Positions 15,532 to 23,397 of a stretch of 25,326 nt of DNA are shown here, one piece after another. The notes under the pieces are model-generated. The model was not told the DNA's origin. It saw nothing but the letters and a program-made list of their open reading frames with translations, and did no database searches. Where the stretch lies: contig CBDVEQ010000011.1 of NCBI GenBank assembly GCA_965373045.1, positions 1-25,326 on the forward strand. The letters run 5' to 3'. Every line of letters starts with the position of its first letter. Positions within the stretch are counted from its first letter, which is position 1. This DNA is from DAOVDI01 sp965373045 (GTDB taxonomy: Bacteria > Acidobacteriota > Aminicenantia > Aminicenantales > Aminicenantaceae). The position numbers and the translations under genes are program-made.

Positions 15532-16206
15532 ATGACCATCAAACACGTTCTCAATCTGACTTCCCTTAAGGATCAGGTCTATATGTATCTGAGTGATCAG
15601 ATGAAAAAGGGTGTTCTCAAGCCTGGTACTGCCATCAATATGGATGAAACAAGCGAACGTCTGGGTGTGAGCAAAACGCCCATGAGGGATGCCCTGATTC
15701 GTCTTGAAGTAGAGGGATTTGTAACAATACATCCTCGCCGGGGTGTGGTCGTCAATCCCCTCACTTTACAGGAAATACGGGATTATTATCAGGTCATTGG
15801 AGCCCTGGAAAGCACGGCCCTGCTTTCCGGGTCTGCTTCCTTGGAAGATTCTCATGTAGAAAAAATGCGCCGTCTCAACAAGGCTATGATTGAAGCCTTA
15901 AAAAAAAGAAATTTCGGCGTTTATTACCAGAAAAATCTGGATTTGCATGATATATATATAAATTCTGCGGGCAACAGAATCATCAAGATGACTGTGGATA
16001 CATTGAAAAAGCGGCTGTATGATTTTCCACGCCCCAAGGACTATGTCAGAGAGTGGGAGGAAGATTCCATCAAGGAACATCAGGTTTTGATCGATCTGAT
16101 CGCAGAGGAAAAGTTTCAAGAAGCGGCTGCCTATATCCGTGATGTCCACTGGTCTTTTGAGGTTCAGGAAAAATATCTCCGAAAGTATTACCTTTTTGAT
16201 GAATAA
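15532..16206 (+). CDS. GntR-family transcriptional regulator, FadR/FCD subfamily
   Basis: 224-residue regulator. The N-terminal winged helix (about 10-75) has the family helix-turn-helix MDETSERLGVSKTPMRDALIRLEVEGF. The C-terminal all-helical FCD domain (about 85-215) has the metal/effector-binding acidic and histidine pattern (for example DLHDIYINSAGN and EHQVLIDLI, with a final H near DVHWSF). It heads an operon with the activase (one base away) and the glycyl radical enzyme, so it most likely senses the enzyme's substrate or product and controls its own operon through the palindrome upstream. Confidence 0.93.
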   Translation: MTIKHVLNLTSLKDQVYMYLSDQMKKGVLKPGTAINMDETSERLGVSKTPMRDALIRLEVEGFVTIHPRRGVVVNPLTLQEIRDYYQVIGALESTALLSGSASLEDSHVEKMRRLNKAMIEALKKRNFGVYYQKNLDLHDIYINSAGNRIIKMTVDTLKKRLYDFPRPKDYVREWEEDSIKEHQVLIDLIAEEKFQEAAAYIRDVHWSFEVQEKYLRKYYLFDE

Positions 16207-16207
16207 A

Positions 16208-17113
16208 ATGGAAACCGGGATCATTTTTGACATAAAGCGTTATGCCATACATGACGGGCCCGGCATACGGACGACTGTTTTTTTTAAAGGGTGTCCACTG
16301 TCCTGCCAATGGTGCCACAATCCGGAGGGCATCTCTTCCTCTTTTGAGCTGATATTCAGGAATAATCGTTGTGTGGGATGTAAGGAATGCCTGAAAACAT
16401 GCCAAAAAGGGGCCATTTCATTTATTAACAGTATACCCAAAATCGACAGAACAAAATGTGATCATTGCGGAGAATGTGCAGCCGCATGTCCTTCAGGGGC
16501 CATGGAATTGTCCGGGAAAAGTTATACCGTCAAACAACTGCTGTATGAGATAGAAAAAGACAGAGTTTTTTATGAAGAATCCGGAGGAGGAGTAACGTTT
16601 TCCGGCGGAGAGCCTCTTTTACAGGCCGATTTTTTACAGGCTGTTTTGGAGGGATGTAAAAAAAAGGGAATCCATACCGCCTTGGATACAAGTGGTTTTG
16701 CGCCATATGAAGTGATCAATGCATTAAAAGCAAATGTGGATCTGTTCCTTTATGATCTGAAAATGATCGACGAGAAAAGACATATCCACTATACAGGTGT
16801 TTCAAACAAGATCATTCTGGAAAACCTGAAAAAACTTTCCAGGAACGGCAGCAGGATCTTAGTCCGGATTCCATTGATCCCTCAGGTGAACGATACCAAG
16901 GATTGTATCCAAAAGATCGCGTCATTTGTCGCAGGGTTTCTGTCTTTAAAGTATGTCAGTCTTTTGCCCTACCATGACATCGCCGCGCAGAAATATGAAC
17001 GACTGAACAGGCCGTCTGAAATGCCAAACAGCTCATATCTCCCTGAGGAGAAGATCAATTTTATTAAGGATATTTTGGAAGACACAGGTCTTCATGTAAC
17101 TATAGGAAATTGA
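16208..17113 (+). CDS. Glycyl radical enzyme activase (radical SAM)
   Basis: Radical-SAM enzyme that installs the glycyl radical on the next gene product. From the ATG at 16208 it has 301 residues. IHDGPGIRTTVFFKGCP leads into the radical-SAM cluster motif CPLSCQWC (Cys29, Cys33, Cys36). An inserted ferredoxin-like domain carries CVGCKECLKTC and CDHCGECAAACP for two further 4Fe-4S clusters, as in activases of eliminases rather than of pyruvate formate-lyase. SGGGVTFSGGEPLLQ is the SAM-binding segment. I chose 16208 over 16199 because the distance to the IHDGPG motif then fits the family; neither has a strong ribosome site. It lies one base after gntR and one base before the glycyl radical enzyme gene. 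Confidence 0.94.
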   Translation: METGIIFDIKRYAIHDGPGIRTTVFFKGCPLSCQWCHNPEGISSSFELIFRNNRCVGCKECLKTCQKGAISFINSIPKIDRTKCDHCGECAAACPSGAMELSGKSYTVKQLLYEIEKDRVFYEESGGGVTFSGGEPLLQADFLQAVLEGCKKKGIHTALDTSGFAPYEVINALKANVDLFLYDLKMIDEKRHIHYTGVSNKIILENLKKLSRNGSRILVRIPLIPQVNDTKDCIQKIASFVAGFLSLKYVSLLPYHDIAAQKYERLNRPSEMPNSSYLPEEKINFIKDILEDTGLHVTIGN

Positions 17114-17114
17114 G

Positions 17115-19478
17115 ATGAATAAACGCATAAAAAGATTAAGAGATCAGACTGTAGAAACCCAGCCCTGCATTTCTGTCGAAAGGGCCAGGCTCTTGACTGA
17201 ATTTTATAAAAGCCCTCAGGCGGAGCAGGTGTCAATTCCCGTAAAACGGGCTCTGGGATTTAAACACATTTTTGAAAACAAGGAGATTTGTTTTAATGAC
17301 GGGGAGCTGATCGTTGGTGAAAGAGGGCCGGCTCCCAAGGCAACGCCCACTTATCCTGAGATAACAGTCCATTCCATGGAAGATTTTGATATATTGGACA
17401 GCAGGGAAAAAACTGCATATTCCGTGGATGAGGAGACACGAAAAGTCTATAGAGAAGACATCATCCCTTTTTGGAGGGGCAGATCCATCCGGGACAGGAT
17501 ATTTTCGAATGTATCTAAGGAATGGAAGAATGCCTATGAAGCGGGAATCTTTACAGAGTTCATGGAACAGCGGGCTCCCGGGCATACGGTTCTGGATGAA
17601 AAGATCTATCATAAAGGATTCCTGAAATTCAAGCAGGAGATCGCGGAAAGCATAAACGGCCTTGATTTCCTTGAAGATCCTGAGGCCTATGACAAAAGAG
17701 AACAGCTCAAAGCCATGGATATCACTGCTTCTGCTTTGATTCGTTTTGCAGAACGTCATGCGGAAAAAGCCAGGGAGCTGGGGCAAAAGGAAAAGGCTCC
17801 TGAAAGAAAAGCAGAGTTGAAGAAGATTGCTGAGGTATGTTCCCATGTGCCGGCCAATTCACCGCAGGATTTCTGGGAGGCTCTCCAGTACTACTGGTTT
17901 GTTCATTTGGGTGTGATTACTGAGCTCAACGGATGGGATTCTTTTAATCCCGGCAGGTTGGACCAGCACCTTTATCCTTTCTATAAAAAAGGATTGGAAG
18001 ACGGCTCTTTGACTAAAGAGAAAGCCAGAGAGCTGCTCCAGGCTTTCTGGATCAAATTCAACAACCAACCTGCCCCGCCCAAGGTGGGAGTCACAGCCGA
18101 GGAAAGCGGGACCTATACAGACTTTGCCCTTATCAATATTGGTGGGGTCAAACCGGATGGTTCGGATGCGGTCAATGAAGTTTCTTTTCTGCTTTTGGAT
18201 GTGACAGAGGAGATGCGTATCCTGCAGCCTAGTTCAGCAGTGCAGCTCAGTAAAAAAAACCCGGAAAGTTTTATCAAAAGGGCTTTGAAGGTTGTCAGGA
18301 CCGGTTTCGGACAGCCGTCTATCTTCAATACCGATATGATAGTTCAGGAACTGGTCAGGCAGGGAAAGTCAGTAGAAGACGCCCGGAACGGTGGTGCAAG
18401 CGGCTGTGTGGAAGTGGGAGCCTTTGGCAAGGAAAACTACACACTGACCGGATACTTCAACATGACCAAAATCCTGGAGATCACTCTCTATAACGGCATA
18501 GACCCTCAGACCGGCAAAAAGACCGGCCTTGAGACCGGAAATACGGAAAAGTTTTCCACTTTTGAAGAATTGTTCAATGCCTTCCAAAAGCAGATAAACT
18601 ATTTTGTGGATATAAAGATCGAAGGAAGCAATATTATCGAGCGGCTTTATGCCGAGTATATACCCGCGCCTTTCCTGTCCCTTCTGATCGATGACTGTAT
18701 CGCAAGCGGCAGGGATTATCATGGAGGTGGACCTAGATATAACACTACATATATCCAGGGAGTGGGAATGGGGACTATTACGGATTCACTGACAGCCATT
18801 AAATACCATGTTTTTGATGAAAAAAGCCTCACTATGAAGGAGCTTTTGGAAGTACTCTCGAAAAATTTCGAGGGTCATAAAGCCTGGAGACAGCGGTTCC
18901 TGAATAAAACCCCGAAATACGGCAATGATGATGATTATGCGGATGATGTGATGCGCTCTATTTTTGAGGCTTATTATAAGGCAGTTAATGGAAGAAAAAA
19001 TACTAAGGGCGGATTCTACCGCATAAACCTTCTTCCTACGACCGTCCATATCTATTTTGGAAGGGTCACAGGAGCAACTCCGGATGGGCGATTGGCTTAC
19101 AAACCTCTTTCCGAAGGCATTTCTCCGGTTCAAGGGGCAGACAGGCTTGGTCCAACTGCTGTGCTCAAATCAGCTGCCAAAATGGATCATGTCCGGACAG
19201 GAGGAACGCTGCTCAATCAGAAATTCACCCCCCAGCTGCTCTCTACAGAAGAAGGGATTGCCAATCTGGCCTCCCTCGTCCGTTCCTATTTTAAAATGGA
19301 CGGACACCATATTCAGTTTAATGTTGTTAGTGCGGAGACTTTGCGCAAAGCTCAGCAGGAACCGGAACTTCATAGCGACCTCATTGTACGCGTGGCAGGT
19401 TACAGTGATTATTTCTGTGATCTGAACAAAGACCTGCAGAACGAGATTATTGAACGTACAGAGCACGCCTCTTTCTAG
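17115..19478 (+). CDS. Glycyl radical enzyme, HypD-like (trans-4-hydroxy-L-proline dehydratase type)
   Basis: 787-residue glycyl radical enzyme. The catalytic part is SGCVEVGAFG with Cys431 and the general base Glu433; the C-terminal radical loop is RVAGYSDYF with Gly762. The CxE motif excludes pyruvate formate-lyase (which has CC) and points to an eliminase. Overall sequence resembles HypD, which dehydrates trans-4-hydroxy-L-proline to pyrroline-5-carboxylate. Taking remembered Clostridioides HypD numbering, residues reported near the substrate recur three positions lower: Phe149, His157, Asp275, Ser331, Phe337 and Tyr447. The motif here reads CVEV where I recall CVET in HypD. No proC lies nearby, so HypD activity is probable but a related hydroxyproline enzyme such as the C-N-cleaving HplG type cannot be excluded. 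The stop codon abuts a repeat end. Confidence 0.85.
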   Translation: MNKRIKRLRDQTVETQPCISVERARLLTEFYKSPQAEQVSIPVKRALGFKHIFENKEICFNDGELIVGERGPAPKATPTYPEITVHSMEDFDILDSREKTAYSVDEETRKVYREDIIPFWRGRSIRDRIFSNVSKEWKNAYEAGIFTEFMEQRAPGHTVLDEKIYHKGFLKFKQEIAESINGLDFLEDPEAYDKREQLKAMDITASALIRFAERHAEKARELGQKEKAPERKAELKKIAEVCSHVPANSPQDFWEALQYYWFVHLGVITELNGWDSFNPGRLDQHLYPFYKKGLEDGSLTKEKARELLQAFWIKFNNQPAPPKVGVTAEESGTYTDFALINIGGVKPDGSDAVNEVSFLLLDVTEEMRILQPSSAVQLSKKNPESFIKRALKVVRTGFGQPSIFNTDMIVQELVRQGKSVEDARNGGASGCVEVGAFGKENYTLTGYFNMTKILEITLYNGIDPQTGKKTGLETGNTEKFSTFEELFNAFQKQINYFVDIKIEGSNIIERLYAEYIPAPFLSLLIDDCIASGRDYHGGGPRYNTTYIQGVGMGTITDSLTAIKYHVFDEKSLTMKELLEVLSKNFEGHKAWRQRFLNKTPKYGNDDDYADDVMRSIFEAYYKAVNGRKNTKGGFYRINLLPTTVHIYFGRVTGATPDGRLAYKPLSEGISPVQGADRLGPTAVLKSAAKMDHVRTGGTLLNQKFTPQLLSTEEGIANLASLVRSYFKMDGHHIQFNVVSAETLRKAQQEPELHSDLIVRVAGYSDYFCDLNKDLQNEIIERTEHASF

Positions 19479-19510
19479 CCTGGGTTATTCATAAAATCTG
19501 TCGATACGTT
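19479..19510. repeat. Dispersed repeat, copy D (left-end fragment)
   Basis: CCTGGG, then TTATTCATAAAA (19485-19496), five variable bases and CGATACGTT (19502-19510), match the left end of copy B at 25129-25160 with the same spacing. The partner stem arm and the 113-base module are missing downstream. The fragment starts at the base after the glycyl radical enzyme stop, and TAG itself may belong to the terminal repeat. Confidence 0.7.
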
Positions 19511-19597
19511 GAAAAAAAGGGTTCGAGGAATCAAGGGGTCAAGGATTCAAGCGAAAGAATAAGAGGTCGAAGCTTAACATCAAGCAAGGCTAAAGGG

Positions 19598-19720
19598 AAG
19601 GAGGGGTGGTGCGGCGAAGGGGCTCCCCATCCGCCCGGAACGTAAGGGGTCCCACGGGGGGATGGGTGAAGTGAGGACGGATGGGGAAGAGCCGTGACAG
19701 GACCCGTCCTTCCCCTTCAG
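19598..19720. repeat. GC-rich, fold-prone intergenic segment
   Basis: Much richer in G and C than its surroundings, with several complementary blocks: CCCCATCCG (19625-19633) with CGGATGGGG (19678-19686), GAAGGGG (19616-19622) with CCCCTTC (19712-19718), and GGGTCC (19647-19652) with GGACCC (19700-19705). These could form a nested, branched structure about 100 bases long. No reading frame is supported. It lies between the glycyl radical enzyme and the convergent small-protein gene; it may be a palindromic repeat or a structured 3' region. Identity unknown. Confidence 0.5.
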
Positions 19721-19752
19721 ACTGATATGATCCTGGAGTTAAGGGGCCGTAG

Positions 19753-19938
19753 TTATTTCTTGAAGCTTATGACCAATCCAACAATGGCTGCGACAGCTCC
19801 TACGGCTGTGCCGATTATCTGCTTGAACCCAAAACCTGCGGCTTCCCCGACTCCGATGGAGTCTGCCAGAAGTGACAGAGCCAATATAATCACTCCGCCC
19901 ACAAGCACGATAATTCCAAATGTTTTATTCACTTTCAT
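19753..19938 (-). CDS. Small two-helix membrane protein, 61 residues
   Basis: Short hydrophobic protein with helices at about 7-26 (FGIIVLVGGVIILALSLLAD) and 39-58 (QIIGTAVGAVAAIVGLVIS), joined by a glycine-rich loop. AAGGAGGTG stands six bases upstream of the ATG, one of the strongest ribosome sites in the window, which makes it a real gene despite its size. It follows the barrel protein gene by 27 bases on the same strand and is probably cotranscribed. I do not recognise a named family; it resembles the many DUF-type two-helix envelope proteins. Confidence 0.85.
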   Translation of the reverse strand: MKVNKTFGIIVLVGGVIILALSLLADSIGVGEAAGFGFKQIIGTAVGAVAAIVGLVISFKK

Positions 19939-19965
19939 TTTAACACCTCCTTTTTCGGTTAGGGG

Positions 19966-20667
19966 TCAAAACCCAAAACCGAAGCTGGCCTCAAATGATA
20001 ATCCTTTTGACCACAGATACTTTGTCATTCTGGCCCCCCATTGATCGATATAAAGGTCCAGAATATCCCGCCCTTTTCCTGGGCTAAGGGTGCTGAGCAT
20101 TCCGATGATCCGGTAGACAGCCCCTATGCTGATAAACAGATTTGGATCCAAGTGAACGAGCAGCCCTCCGCCTCCGTCCAATCCGGCTCCGATATAAACC
20201 GCATTTTTGACAGATCCATTCATTATTGCACCATTCTTGACAAAAAGCCATGGGACGTTGAATCCTATGTTTATATACGGTCGAAAAGGAGATCCTGCGA
20301 TCAAAAATATTTTTCCATCAATACCGATAGCATTGTAATAGGATTTACTGGTCTTATCCTGAAATATCGTATTATGAGATGTTTTAAGATAAAAAACTTC
20401 CCAGAGACTCTTTCGGCGTTTTCTCCCAATGCTGAAACTGAAACCTGTGCCGTCCCCCAGCTTGGGGATATAAAAAACTTTCTCGAAGTTCCCAAGGATC
20501 ATTTTCCCGTCAAGGTCTCCATGAATGGATAGGTTTATGTATTTGAAACTTAAACAGAAGCCTTCATCGGCCTGTGGGTCTTCATAAGCCCTCAGAGGAA
20601 TGGTAAGAATCCATGTGAAGATAATAACTGTGGCGATTTGATGGATGGTTTTTCTTTTAACTTTCAT
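19966..20667 (-). CDS. Predicted outer-membrane beta-barrel-like protein
   Basis: 233 residues with an N-terminal signal peptide (basic MKVKRK, hydrophobic core about 12-22, possible cleavage after PLRA). The remainder is built of alternating hydrophobic/polar strands rich in Gly, Tyr, Phe and Ser, for example GTGFSFSIGRKRR, PYINIGFNVPWLF, AVYIGAGLDGGGGLLV and LSFEASFGFGF. It ends in phenylalanine, the usual C-terminal signal for barrel assembly. This supports a Gram-negative envelope. The function is unknown; small barrels of this sort are often annotated only as outer membrane protein. The ribosome site is weak. It is transcribed with the 61-residue membrane protein and divergently from the M28 peptidase. 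Confidence 0.72.
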   Translation of the reverse strand: MKVKRKTIHQIATVIIFTWILTIPLRAYEDPQADEGFCLSFKYINLSIHGDLDGKMILGNFEKVFYIPKLGDGTGFSFSIGRKRRKSLWEVFYLKTSHNTIFQDKTSKSYYNAIGIDGKIFLIAGSPFRPYINIGFNVPWLFVKNGAIMNGSVKNAVYIGAGLDGGGGLLVHLDPNLFISIGAVYRIIGMLSTLSPGKGRDILDLYIDQWGARMTKYLWSKGLSFEASFGFGF

Positions 20668-20877
20668 ATCTGATAATTTAGTCGGAAACGATCAATATCC
20701 GCTGAGAATAAGCGTAAGAAAGCAGGTCTGTGTGCTGTTTTATCCGCATAAGAGCAAGATATATATCATAGAGTGATACCATGGTCAATCTTTGCCTTTT
20801 TTATCTTGACTTCATATCTCTAATCTTAAAAAATGGGGACATCTATATGACGAAACAATTTTAAATGGGGAATCGCC

Positions 20878-22482
20878 ATGAAAAAATATTTGATCTTTTA
20901 TCTTTTAATATGTTTTCTTTTTATGACCGTGGGTTGTAACAGATCAATCCCTGTCCGGGAGATCACGGTTGATGAGATCGAAGCGCATATCCGCTTCCTG
21001 TCCGATGATCTCCTTGAGGGCCGTGCTGTGGGGAGCAAGGGACTGGCTTTCGCTGCCTTGTACCAGGAAAATATATTCCGCAGCCTTGGGCTCGAGCCTG
21101 CCTTTGGCAGCAGTTACCGGCAGCCGTTCCTTCTGAAGGGCAGCCTTCCTGATAAAAATGCCAGTCTGGAGGTTTTTTCCTCAAATGAGTCCTTTCCCTT
21201 AAAGATTCATGAGGATTTTGTGGTTGGTTCTCAGCGGGAAGATTCGCCGGCCGGAGTGGAGGGAGAGCTTGTTTATTGCGGTTTTCTGATCCAGGCTCCT
21301 GAGAGAAACTGGGATGATATCAAAAACGAGGATCTCAAGGGAAAAGTCCTTTTGGTAGAGGTCAATGAACCCGGCAACTATCCAGGAGGGAATTTTGACG
21401 GTGAGGATATGACCTATTATGGTCGTTGGACCTATAAATTCGAAAAGGCTTCTGAACTGGGAGCAACTGGCATTCTGATCATCCACAACACCAAGGGTGC
21501 GGCCTACGGCTGGGATGTGGTTCGAAATTCCTGGAGCGGAGAAACTTTTTTCCTCCCGGATGTCAAAAACCAACTGTTTTTTCAAGGTTGGATCCACGGA
21601 GACGCTGCAGAAAAGATTATGGCATCCGCCGGATTGAGTAGAAAGACGCTTGCTGTACAGGCGGAAAAAGAGGATTTCAGGCCTGTTTCCCTGGGGAAAA
21701 GCATCCGGGTGCGTCAGAAATCTTCTTTTCGCACTGTGGAAACCGAGAATGTTGTAGCTATTCTACGCGGGACACATAAAAAGCATAAAAACAGTTATGT
21801 TATCCTGTCTGCACATTATGACCATCTTGGAAAAGATCCTGCCCTGGATGGGGACCAGATATACAATGGGGCGGTCGATAATTGTTCTGCTTCCGCATCT
21901 GTACTGACTCTTGCCCGATATTATTCCCGGATGGCTGAAGAATTGAAGGTCGATCTTGTTTTTGCGGCGGTAACGGCTGAGGAAGAAGGCCTTCTCGGAT
22001 CCGATTATTTTGCCCGCCATCTTCCCTTTGATAAAAGTCAGGTGCTTGCTAATCTGAATTTCGAGATGACAGGAGTCTGGGGTGAAACCAAAGATGTCTA
22101 TGGGATCGGAGCAAAACACTCTGATCTGGATAATTTTTGTGGGGAGGCGGCCAAAGAACTCGGCCTGGAATATATTCCTGAGAGGGATGGAAACCTAGGC
22201 TATTTTTTCCGTTCAGACCAGTTGAGTTTTGCCCGTGCTGGGATTCCAGCGGTCTGGCTTCATGAAGGAATCACATCCAGAGGAGATGATCCGGATGCGA
22301 TCAAAAGGAAACACTTAGAATACAGAAAACTGAAATACCACAAAGTTGCAGATGAAATCGAATCGGATTGGGACTTGAATGGAACTTTGCAGATAATTCG
22401 TTGGGCAAGGGAGATCATTTCTCTTTTGTCAGAAGCAAAAGATTTCCCGAAGTTCAAATCGACCAGTTCTTTTCACCGCTAA
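20878..22482 (+). CDS. Exported M28-family zinc aminopeptidase-like protein with PA domain
   Basis: 534-residue exported metallopeptidase. The leader (about 1-19) ends TVGC, a lipoprotein-like cleavage site at Cys20 although -3 is Thr rather than the preferred Leu. A protease-associated domain lies at about 110-250. The M28 domain holds the two-zinc ligands His313 (AHYDHLG), Asp334 (NGAVDN), Glu368/Glu369 (TAEEEG), Glu396 (NFEMTG) and His488 (KYHKVADE). Family members remove N-terminal residues from peptides outside the cytoplasm. GGGGAA precedes the ATG. The 210 bases upstream, shared with the divergent barrel gene, show AT-rich sequence but no promoter I would defend. It fits a peptide-fermenting way of life together with the M14 enzyme. 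Confidence 0.9.
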   Translation: MKKYLIFYLLICFLFMTVGCNRSIPVREITVDEIEAHIRFLSDDLLEGRAVGSKGLAFAALYQENIFRSLGLEPAFGSSYRQPFLLKGSLPDKNASLEVFSSNESFPLKIHEDFVVGSQREDSPAGVEGELVYCGFLIQAPERNWDDIKNEDLKGKVLLVEVNEPGNYPGGNFDGEDMTYYGRWTYKFEKASELGATGILIIHNTKGAAYGWDVVRNSWSGETFFLPDVKNQLFFQGWIHGDAAEKIMASAGLSRKTLAVQAEKEDFRPVSLGKSIRVRQKSSFRTVETENVVAILRGTHKKHKNSYVILSAHYDHLGKDPALDGDQIYNGAVDNCSASASVLTLARYYSRMAEELKVDLVFAAVTAEEEGLLGSDYFARHLPFDKSQVLANLNFEMTGVWGETKDVYGIGAKHSDLDNFCGEAAKELGLEYIPERDGNLGYFFRSDQLSFARAGIPAVWLHEGITSRGDDPDAIKRKHLEYRKLKYHKVADEIESDWDLNGTLQIIRWAREIISLLSEAKDFPKFKSTSSFHR

Positions 22483-22517
22483 TCCTTAATATCCTTTAAA
22501 TAATTCAAGTTTTTTTC

Positions 22518-22546
22518 TTACTTCCAGTGTGTATTTGTGCTAGAAT
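22518..22546 (+). promoter_or_regulatory. Extended -10 promoter placed directly at a start codon
   Basis: TGCTAGAAT contains an extended -10 (TGn plus TAGAAT, 22541-22546), with a weak -35 TTACTT at 22518-22523 and a 17-base spacer. Transcription would begin near 22553, two bases before the ATG at 22555, so the mRNA would be nearly leaderless. No ribosome site is present between them. Confidence 0.45.
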
Positions 22547-22554
22547 AACTCATC

Positions 22555-23385
22555 ATGGAAAGGAAAAACCTCCTTAAATGGTCTCACTTCTCGGATATCC
22601 TCAAACCCAATCATGTTGTTTTTCGCCTCAAAGCAAAGGATAAACTTCAGGCACTTGACGAACTTTTGGATGTTCTTGTTGCCCAAAAAATAATTAAAAA
22701 TAAAAAGCCGATACTTACACGGATCATTGACCGTGAACGCCTTGAAACAACAGCAATCGGAGACGGCGTTGCCCTTCCTCACGCCCGTGTCAATACAGGG
22801 GGGGACATTACGGTCGTAGTAGGTAAGTCCGAAGAGGGAATTGATTTTAATGCAGTAGACGGAAATAAAGTCTATATCATCATACTGATTATCTGGAATC
22901 CTTCTATTCCCGGTCTTTTTAATCATCTTTTTGCCGGCCTGGCTAAGTATCTACGGAGGCATGATTTCCGGGAAAAGCTGCGCAATGCGAGAAACAATTC
23001 AGAATTATACAATAGTCTCTCAGAGATCGAGCTCCACATTCCTCAAATCGATGATCAGGTTATCAGCCGGGCCAGTCTGATCTGGCGGCTCCAGGAGATA
23101 GAAAGAAATAAAAAAAAGGCAGATAGCAAGAAGAAAGCGGAACTGACAACAGAAGGGGATTATATACGGGAAGAGCTGGATGCCGCTCTACTGGACAGGT
23201 TTGATAGATTGATGGCCCGTTACGGATTTGCGGTGGCCGAAGTGGAGGACGGGGCCTGCCAGGGATGTTTTATCAATGTGGCGACCGGTATGAGTTCAGC
23301 TATTGAAGGAAGCAACGACATTTATGTATGTGAGAACTGTGGTAAATTTCTTGTAGCTTCCCAAAAAAAGCCCATTAAAACCTGA
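22555..23385 (+). CDS. PTS EIIA (PtsN/fructose-type) domain fused to a C-terminal zinc ribbon
   Basis: 276-residue two-part cytoplasmic protein. Residues about 8-160 form an EIIA domain of the mannitol/fructose (PtsN-like) class, with the phospho-acceptor His76 in GVALPHARVN. A charged, probably coiled-coil linker follows (about 172-222, many Lys/Glu). The end has four cysteines, CQGC (235-238) and CENC (259-262), with 'GFAVAEVEDGACQGC' resembling the CT398/zf-RING_7-type zinc ribbon. The linker-plus-ribbon arrangement also recalls that family, where coiled coil and ribbon occur together. A regulatory phospho-relay role is more likely than sugar transport, as no EIIB/EIIC is near. The start fits the EIIA fold but lacks a ribosome site. 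It converges on the M14 gene with three bases between stops. Confidence 0.85.
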   Translation: MERKNLLKWSHFSDILKPNHVVFRLKAKDKLQALDELLDVLVAQKIIKNKKPILTRIIDRERLETTAIGDGVALPHARVNTGGDITVVVGKSEEGIDFNAVDGNKVYIIILIIWNPSIPGLFNHLFAGLAKYLRRHDFREKLRNARNNSELYNSLSEIELHIPQIDDQVISRASLIWRLQEIERNKKKADSKKKAELTTEGDYIREELDAALLDRFDRLMARYGFAVAEVEDGACQGCFINVATGMSSAIEGSNDIYVCENCGKFLVASQKKPIKT

Positions 23386-23397
23386 CTCTTATTCAGG
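23381..23397 (-). terminator. Possible weak terminator shared by convergent genes
   Basis: CCTGA (23381-23385) and TCAGG (23393-23397) form a 5-bp stem around a seven-base loop and overlap both stop codons. On the minus strand the hairpin is followed by TTTTAA, which suits termination of the M14 gene; on the plus strand no T-run follows. The stem is short, so this is tentative. Confidence 0.25.

Noticed and set aside
20781..20797. ATGGTCAATCTTTGCC as a sigma-54 promoter
   Set aside because: GG and GC are nine bases apart instead of ten and the -24 box is poor.
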